NCBI GenBank assembly: GCA_009838515.1
Contig: VXRL01000057.1
Span: 24,539 to 88,538, forward strand
DNA from: Terriglobia bacterium
GTDB taxonomy: Bacteria > Acidobacteriota > Terriglobia > Bryobacterales > UBA6623
Length of the DNA stretch: 64,000 bases
Reading direction: 5' to 3'
This document shows positions 9,248 through 17,919 of the stretch, one piece after another. Within the stretch, counting starts at the first letter, position 1. Each line of letters starts with the position of its first letter. The notes under the pieces are model-generated. The model had not been told where the DNA came from. It ran no database searches and worked only from the letters and a program-made list of their open reading frames with translations. Made by a program: the position numbers and the translations under genes.

Positions 9248-10284
9248 GGTTCGTACACGACTCCGCCAGTGCCGGGCTCCACTGCGCCGACATGGAAGGC
9301 CGCTTCCCCGCTCCGCTCCAACAGCTCGACCGCCTCCGCCGCCTGCCCGCGCGGGACGCTGGCGATCAAGCCCAGGCCCATGTTGAAGACACGCCGCATC
9401 TCATCGGCCGGGATCCCGCCCAAGCGCTGCAGCGTCTCAAACACCGCCAGAACAGGCCAGCTGCCGGGCCGAACTCTTGCCTGAAGGCCCGCTGGAAGCA
9501 TCCGAGGCGTGTTTTCGGTGATGCCTCCTCCGGTGATGTGGGCCGCTGCTTCGAGCAAGCCTGCATCGGCTAGGCTGCGCAGGGGCTTGAGATAGCTGCG
9601 GTGCACCTTGAGCAGCTCGTCCCCGACTGTCGCGCCGAGACCCTCCACGTCTTGATCCGCCGCATAGCCCGCACGCTCGAAGAGCACCTTGCGGGCCAGC
9701 GAGTAACCGTTGGTGTGCAGTCCGGTAGACGGCAGGCCGACGAGCTCACTGCCCTCCGCGACCCGTGAACCTAGCAACAGTTCCTCGCGCTCGGCCGCGC
9801 CCACGATAAATCCGGCCAAGTCGTATTCCCCGGCGCTGTACAGCCCTGGCATTTCGGCGGTCTCACCGCCGATCAGAGCTACCCCGTTCTGCTGGCAGGC
9901 GAGGCTGATGCCTCCGACGACTTGCTCGGCGACATCTGGATCGAGCCTGCCAACCGAGAAGTAGTCAAGGAAGAACAAAGGCGTCGCGCCCTGGACCGCG
10001 ATGTCGTTGACACAGTGATTCACGAGGCACTGGCCGACGGTATCGTGGCGGCCCGTAGCGAAGGCGACCTTTAACTTGGTGCCGACACCATCGGCTGAAC
10101 TGATCAGCACCGGATCCCGCAGTTGCCGGCCTCGCAACGAGTAGGCCGCGCCGAAGGCCCCGACTCCGGCCAAGACATTCTCGTCGAAGGTGCGCTGGGC
10201 TAGCCGGCGGATGCGGTCAGTGGCACTGTCCGCTGCGTCGATGTCCACGCCAGCATCGACGTATGTCAGGGACTGGTCCAGCAT
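9244..10284 (-). CDS. purM: Phosphoribosylformylglycinamidine cyclo-ligase (AIR synthetase)
   Basis: A 346-residue AIR synthetase, which closes the imidazole ring in purine synthesis. Recognisable blocks are SLTYVDAGVDIDAAD at the start, VGTKLKVA, the MGL/GLYSAGEYDLAGF region and GGGITENTPRML. The ATG at 10284 is chosen because the family sequence begins there; the frame extends to 10407 without homology. It is the first gene of a purM-purN-tyrS operon and is divergent from the heme/copper protein at 10442, leaving about 157 bases for both promoters. Confidence 0.92.
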   Translation of the reverse strand: MLDQSLTYVDAGVDIDAADSATDRIRRLAQRTFDENVLAGVGAFGAAYSLRGRQLRDPVLISSADGVGTKLKVAFATGRHDTVGQCLVNHCVNDIAVQGATPLFFLDYFSVGRLDPDVAEQVVGGISLACQQNGVALIGGETAEMPGLYSAGEYDLAGFIVGAAEREELLLGSRVAEGSELVGLPSTGLHTNGYSLARKVLFERAGYAADQDVEGLGATVGDELLKVHRSYLKPLRSLADAGLLEAAAHITGGGITENTPRMLPAGLQARVRPGSWPVLAVFETLQRLGGIPADEMRRVFNMGLGLIASVPRGQAAEAVELLERSGEAAFHVGAVEPGTGGVVYEP

Positions 10285-10441
10285 CGCTTCACGCTCATTA
10301 TCGCAAGTGGTAGACACAGCACGGAATCCGGCCTTCCGTGTCCATGCACGGGCTTGGAACTGATTCCACCGGAACCAGTCACGCAGCCAGCGCCCCGCTC
10401 TGGCCACGATGCTGGGGTGATGGACTAACCTAAGCAGAAGA

Positions 10442-12547
10442 GTGATCGGCTCGCGCTACCAGATCAATCTGGCCAGGGCCGCCGCCTCGGCATTGGCCTG
10501 CATGGTGCTGGCTTCAGGGCCGGCTCAAGCTCACCAGGGCGACATCTCGGTCGTGTCGGCCGCAAGCTTGGACGCCTCGGCTCCCGTCGCACCGCTCTCC
10601 ATCGCATACTTGCGCGGGGAGTTCGACGAGCGCACGACCAAGGCCCCGGATGGCGTCCCCCAGCCCGAGCTGGCTTCGTACACAGCAGTGATCGAAGGCT
10701 CGGACGGCGTCGAGCACACGGCGGGTATCCTCGCCGTGGAGCCACGGCGTCTGGCGATTCTAGTCCCGGATCTCCCGGGCGGCACAGCACACCTGTCTGT
10801 CAAGCGCCACGGCTTGGAGGTCTCTGACGGCGATTTCACGGTGCGCTCGGTCAGCCCCGGCCTGTTCTCGGCAGCTGGCAGTGGCGGCGGGTTAGCGGAC
10901 GCCCACGCGATGCGCGTAAACGAGCTCGACGGGACTGTGACGAACGAAGAGGTCGTTTTCTTCAATCCGAATCGCGGTGCCTACGAACCAATCCCGCTGA
11001 ATCCTGCGGCCGAGGGTAGCGAACTGTACTTGATCCTGCGCGGCACCGGCATCCGCAACGCCGAGACCCTAGCCGCTTCGGTCGGCGGCATCAGCGTCCC
11101 CGCGAGCTTTCACACTGTCGAACAGCCTTCCCAAGGGGTGGACGCAATCGTGCTCGGACCGCTGCCGCTCAGCCTGGCCCAGCGACAGGTAGTCGATATC
11201 AACCTATCCGCCGACGGGATCGGGGCCAACGTCGTTCAGGTCGCATTCTCTCCTTCCAGCGGCGAAGCCGTGACATTCAGCAACCAGATCGTGCGGCTGT
11301 TCCAAGGCGAGTGCCAGACCTGCCACCGTCCCGGCCAAGTCGCCCAGTTCTCCCTGCTTGACTACGAATCCGCAAAGCCGTGGTCCCTCGCCATCAAGAG
11401 TGCCGTGGAATCCGGCTACATGCCCCCCTGGCCGCCTGTCGCTGGCCACGGCGAGTTCATTGGGGAACGAAACCTGAGTGCCGAAGAGATCAGCCTAGTT
11501 ACGCGCTGGGTCGACGCGGGTGCCCCCGAGGGCGATCCGGCCGACCTGCCCGAGCCGCTGGTGTTCAATCCTGACTGGGCACTCGGCGAGCCGGACTTCG
11601 TGATCGAGACCCCGGAGTTCACACCAGATCCGAACGGCGACGACGAGTACCGCTGCTTCAGCGTCGCGCTCCCGCCAGAGATCACGGAGCTGCGCAACAT
11701 CGTCGGAATCGAGATCCAACCCGGAAACGCGAAGATCGTGCATCACCTCATCCTCTTTGGCGACCCCAAGAGCGAGTCCGTACGGCTCGAGGCGGCCTCC
11801 ACCGACGGAAAGCCCGGCTACGAGTGCTTCGGCAGCGCAAGAATCCCGACCAGCGGCTTCAACTTCGCCGCCGACTCGTACATGATCGGGGGCTGGGCGC
11901 CGGGCGTGGCCCCGGTGGTGACGCCGGAGGGCTCGGGCTACCTTGTTCGGCCCCGATCGCACATCGCAGTGCAGCTTCACTACCATCCCGACGGCACCGA
12001 GCAGTCTGACAGTACTCGCATCGGCCTGCACTTTTCCGAGGGGACTACCGAGGATAACCTCTTGCTCCTCGGAGCGATCAACACGGAATTCCTCATTCCG
12101 GCGGGAGCGGAGCGCCACGAAGTCAGGGCCAGCTTCAGTCTGAATTCCATACTCGGAGGCCCCGCCAACGCCGCCCTGCGAGGGTTCCTTACCAGCAGCG
12201 GGATCTTTCCTGCGGACATCATCTCCGTGGTCCCGCACATGCACCTGCTAGGCAGGGAGATCAGCATGGAGAAGGTCTCACCGTCCGGCGAGCGCACCCC
12301 GATGGTCTACATCGATGACTGGAACTTCGACTGGCAGGGGTTCTACGACTATGTCGAGCCGATCCCGTTCCACGCCGAGGACCGCCTAGAGGTGTTGGCC
12401 ATCTACGACAATTCGGAAGCCAATCCGTTGAATCCGAACAGCCCTCCGATCTCGGTCGGCTGGGGCGAGCGAACCACCGATGAGATGTGCATAGTATTCG
12501 CGATCTTCAGGGTCCGGAGCCTTTGCGGCCTGGGCCTTTGCGAGTAA
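10442..12547 (+). CDS. Exported TIGR03437-domain / c-heme / copper type II monooxygenase-like fusion
   Basis: A 701-residue protein starting at GTG with a Sec signal (about residues 1-30). Residues 35-270 resemble the TIGR03437 domain abundant in Solibacter-like Acidobacteria (VSAASL..., SVSPGLFS, ILRGTGIR). Next comes a single c-type heme site, CQTCH, in an LFQGECQTCHRPGQ context. The C-terminal half looks like the copper type II ascorbate-dependent monooxygenase fold: IVHHLILFGD (His-His of CuH), QLHYHPDG (HxH of CuM) and VPHMHLLG. It is probably a periplasmic oxidoreductase where the heme may feed electrons to copper; the substrate is unknown. Monocistronic, divergent from purM. Confidence 0.78.
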   Translation: MIGSRYQINLARAAASALACMVLASGPAQAHQGDISVVSAASLDASAPVAPLSIAYLRGEFDERTTKAPDGVPQPELASYTAVIEGSDGVEHTAGILAVEPRRLAILVPDLPGGTAHLSVKRHGLEVSDGDFTVRSVSPGLFSAAGSGGGLADAHAMRVNELDGTVTNEEVVFFNPNRGAYEPIPLNPAAEGSELYLILRGTGIRNAETLAASVGGISVPASFHTVEQPSQGVDAIVLGPLPLSLAQRQVVDINLSADGIGANVVQVAFSPSSGEAVTFSNQIVRLFQGECQTCHRPGQVAQFSLLDYESAKPWSLAIKSAVESGYMPPWPPVAGHGEFIGERNLSAEEISLVTRWVDAGAPEGDPADLPEPLVFNPDWALGEPDFVIETPEFTPDPNGDDEYRCFSVALPPEITELRNIVGIEIQPGNAKIVHHLILFGDPKSESVRLEAASTDGKPGYECFGSARIPTSGFNFAADSYMIGGWAPGVAPVVTPEGSGYLVRPRSHIAVQLHYHPDGTEQSDSTRIGLHFSEGTTEDNLLLLGAINTEFLIPAGAERHEVRASFSLNSILGGPANAALRGFLTSSGIFPADIISVVPHMHLLGREISMEKVSPSGERTPMVYIDDWNFDWQGFYDYVEPIPFHAEDRLEVLAIYDNSEANPLNPNSPPISVGWGERTTDEMCIVFAIFRVRSLCGLGLCE

Positions 12548-12641
12548 CAACCGGGCCGGCAACCCGACTCGACGCGCGCCAGCTGTCTCGGCGGCCTCCC
12601 CGTGGACTTGCCGCCGATAGCGATAAGATGGGCGGTTAACA

Positions 12642-13442
12642 ATGCCAGAAGCCCTACAGCTCGAAATGCGCGGGCGGGTCGCCCTGCTCACGTTCGACCG
12701 CCCCGAGCGGAACAACGCTCTCACGCCTGCGATGCGCGACCACTACTTCGATCTCTTGGACCAGTGCCGCGACGACCCCGAGGTGCGTGCCGTCGTGCTC
12801 ACGGGCGCCGGCAAGTCCTTCAGCGTCGGCGCAGATGTCCAGTCTCTGAAATCCTCGGGACAGCACACCATCGATCGCATCCGGCAGCCCGGGCGGCCGG
12901 TGCACTACTCCCTGTCCTTTCCCAAGCCCCTCATCGCCGCCATCAACGGCGCCTGCGCGGGCGTGTCTTTCGTGCATGCCCTTTGCTGCGACATCCGATT
13001 CGCCGCCGCCGGCGCGAAGCTCACGACCGCCTTTGCGCGCCGCGGCCTGATCGCCGAGTACGGCATCTCCTGGCTGCTGCCACGCTTGGTCGGCCAATCG
13101 AAGGCCTTGGACCTTTTGCTTTCGGCGCGGGTGGTCTTGGCCGAAGAGGCCGAGCGCCTCGGCCTAGTCAATGCCACGTTCCCGCGAGAGAAACTCCTCG
13201 ATGCAGCGCTGGCGTACGCCAATGACCTGGCTGAGAACTGCTCCCCGGCATCCCTGGCCGCGATCAAGCGCCAGGTCTACGGCGACTACACGCGAAGCCT
13301 AGATGAGGCGAGCGAGATTGCCTTGGAAGAAATGGTCGGCTCGTTCCGGCGGCCGGACGTGAGGGAGGGTGCAGCAAGCTTCATCGAGCGGCGCAAGCCG
13401 GAATTTCCTCCCTATCCTCCCCAGTCATCCGAGGACTCCTGA
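12642..13442 (+). CDS. Enoyl-CoA hydratase/isomerase family protein
   Basis: A 266-residue crotonase-fold protein. VALLTFDRPERNNALTPAM is the N-terminal block, FSVGADVQSL and NGACAGVSFVHALCCDI form the CoA-binding and oxyanion region, and GLIAEYGISWLLPRLVG carries the active-site loop where a Glu is kept. This suggests hydratase or isomerase chemistry on a CoA thioester. Gly in the usual GGG oxyanion turn is altered (CAGVSF), so the exact reaction is uncertain. It follows the heme/copper gene by about 95 bases on the same strand. Confidence 0.82.
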   Translation: MPEALQLEMRGRVALLTFDRPERNNALTPAMRDHYFDLLDQCRDDPEVRAVVLTGAGKSFSVGADVQSLKSSGQHTIDRIRQPGRPVHYSLSFPKPLIAAINGACAGVSFVHALCCDIRFAAAGAKLTTAFARRGLIAEYGISWLLPRLVGQSKALDLLLSARVVLAEEAERLGLVNATFPREKLLDAALAYANDLAENCSPASLAAIKRQVYGDYTRSLDEASEIALEEMVGSFRRPDVREGAASFIERRKPEFPPYPPQSSEDS

Positions 13443-13533
13443 GGCCTTCGGCGCAGCGACGCCCTAGCTCTGGGCCTCGATCGCGAAACAGGCTGCCACG
13501 ACATGTCCGGTTCGAATCAAACGCGGAGCCGCC

Positions 13534-14298
13534 ATGAGTAGCTCATCAGAAAGCGCGCGCTACGAGCGCGAAGAGGCCGTCGCGAGGACGTTCGACGCGT
13601 GGGTGCGTGACGGCAAGGCGACGGGCATGGAGCGGCGGCACAAGAGGCTTGCCGAGCGCATGCTGGAGAGGCTTGACCTGCCGCCGGACTCCCGGATGCT
13701 CGATCTCGGCTGCGGTGACGGGTGGACCGCCCGGTTGGTTGCCCGGAGCCTTACCGCGGGCGCAGTCTTCGGCTTGGACGTCTCAATGGAGATGGTCTCG
13801 CTGGCTAGGGAGCTCAGCGCGGAACTGGAAAACACCCTCTTCGCGCCGGGAGCGGCCGAGGAAATCCCATGGGCTGAGGATTATTTCACCCATGTTCTGA
13901 GTATTGAGTCCGCATATTACTGGACTGACACGGATTTAGCCGCCAAGGAGATCTTTCGAGTGACAGCGTATGGAGGCTCTTTTCACATTCTGATCAACTA
14001 CTACGAGGAGAATCCGCATTCGGCGGGCTGGGATCACGAGACCGGGCTTCCGCTGCACCGGCTCAGCACCGAGCAATGGGCTCGACTGTTCCGGGACGCG
14101 GGATTCGAAGAGGTCGTCACGGATCAGATTCCAGACGACTCTCCGATCTCGCCGGGCAAGCCACCGGAAGAGATGGCGCGGCGGCAAGGCCTGCAAGCTG
14201 TCGGAGCGTTGTATGTGACAGGCCGCAAGCCCGCGCTGCCCGAATCAGCGAGAGCGCAACGGGCCGGGGCCGTAAACCCGTTTCGGGTCCTGCGCTAG
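13534..14298 (+). CDS. Class I SAM-dependent methyltransferase
   Basis: A 254-residue protein with a Rossmann-type methyltransferase core. Motif I reads MLDLGCGDGWTARL (about residues 53-66); VFGLDVSMEMVSLAREL gives the acidic residue binding the SAM ribose; AEEIPWAEDYFTHVLSIE is the motif before the substrate lid. It resembles UbiE/Methyltransf_11 proteins of unknown small-molecule target. It sits 90 bases after the enoyl-CoA hydratase and about 50 bases before the M49-like lipoprotein, on the same strand. Confidence 0.82.
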   Translation: MSSSSESARYEREEAVARTFDAWVRDGKATGMERRHKRLAERMLERLDLPPDSRMLDLGCGDGWTARLVARSLTAGAVFGLDVSMEMVSLARELSAELENTLFAPGAAEEIPWAEDYFTHVLSIESAYYWTDTDLAAKEIFRVTAYGGSFHILINYYEENPHSAGWDHETGLPLHRLSTEQWARLFRDAGFEEVVTDQIPDDSPISPGKPPEEMARRQGLQAVGALYVTGRKPALPESARAQRAGAVNPFRVLR

Positions 14299-14348
14299 GC
14301 CCGCCGTTGGCCATCACGGCGGCCGAATCGCTACGCTACATTAAGACT

Positions 14349-15980
14349 GTGCTGAGGTGGGCGACCCTTCTAGCCACCGCCTGCCTCGCAGGCTGCGGCG
14401 GGCCTGACCCCGGCGTAGACACTGCTGACGTGGACTACCGCGAGAAGTTGGAAGACTACGTCACGGTGAAGTTGGCGGCTGATCTCAGCGGCCTGTCAGA
14501 TTCCCAGCGCGAGATGCTGCCCCTGCTCGTTGAGGCCGCTCAGGTGATGGACGGTCTGTTCTGGCAGCAGGCATACGGCGACCGCGAAGCGCTTCTCGAA
14601 GGCATCGAAGATGCCAACGCCCGCAGGTTTGCCGAGATCAACTACGGCCCTTGGGACCGCCTCGACAACAACCGCCCTTTCTTGCCGGGCGTAGGGCCGA
14701 AGCCCCCCGGGGCGAACTACTATCCGTCCAACATGACCGCCGAGGAATTCGAGGTCGCGGCCCACAACGATCCGCGGCTCCGAAGCCAGTACGCCCTCGT
14801 GCGGCGCAATACCGCGGGCGAGCTGTTGGCGATTCCGTACAACGTGGCGTTTCGCGACCAGTTAGTCGCCGTCGCGGAACTGCTGCGCCAAGCGGCGAGC
14901 CTGGCTGAAGACAGCGGATTCCGGCGCTACCTCCAGATCCGCGCGGACGCTCTCGAATCCAACGACTACCAGCCCAGCGACTTCGCGTGGATGGAGATGC
15001 GGGACAATGCCATCGACTTGGTCATCGGACCGATTGAATCGTACGAAGACGGCCTCTTTGGGACGAAGACCGCATTCGAGGCCTACGTGCTCATCAAGGA
15101 CAAGCAGTGGAGCGACCGGCTGGCGAAATACTCCACGATGCTCCCCGCCCTGCAGGATGGCTTGCCCGTCCCCCCGGAATACAAAGCCGAAGAGCCCGGA
15201 GGAGACTCCCAACTCAACGCCTACGACGTCCTTTACTATGCCGGGGATTGCAATGCGGGGGCCAAGACCATCGCCATCAACCTGCCCAACGACGAGCAGG
15301 TGCAGTTGGAGAAGGGCTCGCGCCGGCTGCAGCTGAAGAACGCCATGCGGGCGAAGTTCGACAACATCTTGCTCCCCATCGCGGACATACTGATCGACGA
15401 GCAGCAGCGCGACGATATCGACTTCGAGGCATTCTTCTCGAATACGATGTTTCACGAAGTCGCCCACGGCTTGGGAATCAAGAACACGCTCGACGGTCGC
15501 GGCACGGTTCGCGAAGCGCTCAAGGACGCCTCCTCGGCGCTGGAGGAAGCTAAGGCCGACATCCTCGGCCTGCACCTGATCGGCAAGCTCACCGATGCAG
15601 GGGAATTCCCCAAAGAGGGCCTGGCCGGCAACTACACGACATTCCTCGCGGGAATCTTCCGCTCTGTCCGCTTCGGCGCCTCGAGTGCCCACGGCCGGGC
15701 TAACTCGATCAGCTTCAACTATTTCCAGCGCTCGCAAGCGTTCTCTCGCGATAGTGTCAGCGGAACGTACCGAATCGACGCGGAAAAGATGCGGGCAGCA
15801 GTGGACTCACTGTCAGGCAAGATTCTCCGACTGCAAGGCGACGGCGACTACGATGGCGCCAAGGCGCTGCTAGCGGAAATCGGCGTCCTCGGCGGCGAGG
15901 TCGAATCGGACCTCGCTCGACTCGAAGACGCGGGCATCCCGGTCGACATCGTGTTCGAGCAGGGGCTGGACCAAGACTGA
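14349..15980 (+). CDS. M49-like (dipeptidyl-peptidase III-related) zinc lipoprotein
   Basis: A 543-residue putative metallopeptidase. From a GTG at 14349 it begins with a short signal and lipobox LAGC, so it should be a lipoprotein. The zinc motif FHEVAHGLG (HExxH) lies around residue 380, followed about 35 residues later by EEAKADILG with the third ligand Glu. This pattern matches bacterial M49-family proteins, which differ from the animal HExxxH enzyme. The frame is open upstream to 14076 but overlaps the methyltransferase gene; no ATG lies near the lipobox. The peptide substrate is unknown. Confidence 0.72.
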   Translation: MLRWATLLATACLAGCGGPDPGVDTADVDYREKLEDYVTVKLAADLSGLSDSQREMLPLLVEAAQVMDGLFWQQAYGDREALLEGIEDANARRFAEINYGPWDRLDNNRPFLPGVGPKPPGANYYPSNMTAEEFEVAAHNDPRLRSQYALVRRNTAGELLAIPYNVAFRDQLVAVAELLRQAASLAEDSGFRRYLQIRADALESNDYQPSDFAWMEMRDNAIDLVIGPIESYEDGLFGTKTAFEAYVLIKDKQWSDRLAKYSTMLPALQDGLPVPPEYKAEEPGGDSQLNAYDVLYYAGDCNAGAKTIAINLPNDEQVQLEKGSRRLQLKNAMRAKFDNILLPIADILIDEQQRDDIDFEAFFSNTMFHEVAHGLGIKNTLDGRGTVREALKDASSALEEAKADILGLHLIGKLTDAGEFPKEGLAGNYTTFLAGIFRSVRFGASSAHGRANSISFNYFQRSQAFSRDSVSGTYRIDAEKMRAAVDSLSGKILRLQGDGDYDGAKALLAEIGVLGGEVESDLARLEDAGIPVDIVFEQGLDQD

Positions 15981-16050
15981 GTGGCTGACGCGCCGGAAGG
16001 CCGGCCAGCAGGATCGCCGCAGCGCCGACGCCCTCGATCCGTGATTCTCA

Positions 16051-17796
16051 ATGCTCGTCGATGACCCCAAGCAGCGCTGTTGGTCGCTGGACAACAGCTA
16101 CGTAGCGGCCGCGTTGTACGTTTCCGCGACGCTGCTGATGACGTTCCCGCTGGCACTGTTCTGGCGCAGCGCCCTGCCAGCAGGAGACGGTGACATTTGG
16201 CAGAACTACTGGAACTTGTGGTGGTGGAAGCAATGCTTGCTGGACGGCATGAACCCGTTCCAGACGCCGTACCTGTTCTTCCCCAACGGAACGGATCTGA
16301 TCTTCCACACGCACTCGCCGTTCAACCAAGTCTTGTCCATGCCGGTGAACCTGCTATTCGGCGAGGCAGCAGCCTACAACTTCTGCGTGATGTTCGCACT
16401 AACCGTGTCCGGCTTCGCGACATACCTGTTGGTCCGCGACATCACCTCCAATGCGAGCGCAGCGTTCCTAGCCGGGCTTGTCTTTGCATACTTTCCTAAC
16501 CTCGTGGAGCAGACCCAAGAGCACCTCAATCTCTTCGCGATCCAGTTCATCCCCTTGGCGTTGTTCTACCTGCTGCGGTGGGGACGGTCGTCGCGGACTG
16601 TCGATGCACTGGCGTTCGGAGCATGTTTCGGGCTCAACGCTCTGTGCGGCTGGCACCTCGGCCTGAAGTTGGCCATGGTCGTCACGCCCGTCGTGGCTTG
16701 GATCGCCTGGCGGAATCGCCGGCAATGGCGCGGCTTCGCGCGCGGACTGGGCTTGGCCGCAGCCTTGGCTGTCTTGATCGTATTGCCGGCCGTCTCGCCC
16801 ATGGTCGCGTCCCTCGCGGGCGGCGCCGATTACGCCACCAAGCCCCCAGTACCACGCGGGATCGATGCCAGCTATCTGATTACCCCTTCCTACGCCAATC
16901 CGTTGTTTGGCCCGCTGGTCGAATCAAGGTATGTTGCCAGAACATATCGGGCGGCAGGATTCGTCTGCTACTTGGGGCTCGTGCCCGTGCTGCTCGCAGC
17001 ACTCGGGGCCTGGCGCGCACCGCGACAGGCGCTCGGCTGGCTGGCGTTGTTCGCGCTAGGGGTGATCCTTGCAATCGGAGTGGACCCGTCGTGGAACAAC
17101 ACCAGGCTCGAAGCGGACTTCCTGCCGTTCGGCTTGCTGCGAGGGATACCGCTGCTGGAAAACCTACGGGTCGCCAATCGCTTCATGCTGGTGGCAGGTC
17201 TGGGGCTGGCAGTGCTCGTCGGTCTCGGCTGGCATCAGCTCGGCCAGAAGCGGCGCTGGGCGCTGCCGCTAGCGGCAACCTTAGTGCTGGCCGAGTACAG
17301 CTGGCTGCCATACCCGACCCGCAGAGTGGAGTTTTCTCCGCTGCTGCAGCAGGTCGCCGAAAGGCCGGGGGCAGTGCTTGACATCCCGTTCCATCAAAGA
17401 AGCCGCACCGTTCACAACATGGTGGCGCAGACAGTTCATGGCAGCCCCATCTCCGGCGGCTACCTCTCCACCTATCCGCCCGCGACGCTGGCCGCGGTTG
17501 ACAGCGAGCCGGCCCTGAGCGCCTTGGCTGGGGTGCCAAGCGCAGAGGCCGTGGTCGACGTTGAGCGCCTGAGGGAGCTTGGCTTCAAGACCGCGATCGT
17601 CCACAAGTACCGCTTGCAAAGCCACCAGCAGCAACTCCGCGAGATATCCGACCCCAGCGACACGCTCGAGTGGAAGCGAATCCTACGCCTCGGAGGGCTC
17701 CCCGACGCGACGGCGAGTGCGCTCAGGAAGCAGTTGGACGACGCGCTGGGCGGCGCCACACTCGAGGACGAAGTCCTAGCCATCTATTTCCTTTGA
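16051..17796 (+). CDS. Polytopic membrane protein, GT-C glycosyltransferase-like
   Basis: A 581-residue protein with around eleven hydrophobic segments and a soluble C-terminal tail of about 140 residues. The first loop has an acidic pair (GDGDIWQNYWNLWWW) where GT-C glycosyltransferases keep their catalytic Asp, followed by NPFQTPYLFFPNG, a pattern seen in many uncharacterised YfhO/oligosaccharyltransferase-like proteins. These use lipid-linked sugars to glycosylate lipids or proteins, but no specific function can be assigned. The gene stands alone, 70 bases after the M49-like lipoprotein and convergent with the metallo-beta-lactamase gene. Confidence 0.65.
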   Translation: MLVDDPKQRCWSLDNSYVAAALYVSATLLMTFPLALFWRSALPAGDGDIWQNYWNLWWWKQCLLDGMNPFQTPYLFFPNGTDLIFHTHSPFNQVLSMPVNLLFGEAAAYNFCVMFALTVSGFATYLLVRDITSNASAAFLAGLVFAYFPNLVEQTQEHLNLFAIQFIPLALFYLLRWGRSSRTVDALAFGACFGLNALCGWHLGLKLAMVVTPVVAWIAWRNRRQWRGFARGLGLAAALAVLIVLPAVSPMVASLAGGADYATKPPVPRGIDASYLITPSYANPLFGPLVESRYVARTYRAAGFVCYLGLVPVLLAALGAWRAPRQALGWLALFALGVILAIGVDPSWNNTRLEADFLPFGLLRGIPLLENLRVANRFMLVAGLGLAVLVGLGWHQLGQKRRWALPLAATLVLAEYSWLPYPTRRVEFSPLLQQVAERPGAVLDIPFHQRSRTVHNMVAQTVHGSPISGGYLSTYPPATLAAVDSEPALSALAGVPSAEAVVDVERLRELGFKTAIVHKYRLQSHQQQLREISDPSDTLEWKRILRLGGLPDATASALRKQLDDALGGATLEDEVLAIYFL

Positions 17797-17919
17797 ACAG
17801 GGCCGAACCGGCAAGTGCCAAGACGCCTCGGCCGCAGGGCAGCGGCTGCAGACGGATCCGAGCTTTCCGGCGGTTCGGCGACGTGCCGCCTCGCGCCACG
17901 AGCCGGCGGCCGCCACTCG

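Noticed and set aside
14862..15737. Long minus-strand frame of 291 codons
   Set aside because: It is antisense to the clearly conserved M49-like gene and has no recognisable family; GC-rich DNA gives long shadow frames.
16578..17381. Plus-strand frame of 267 codons inside the membrane protein
   Set aside because: Arg-rich, no hydrophobic pattern or motif, overlapped by the real gene in another frame.
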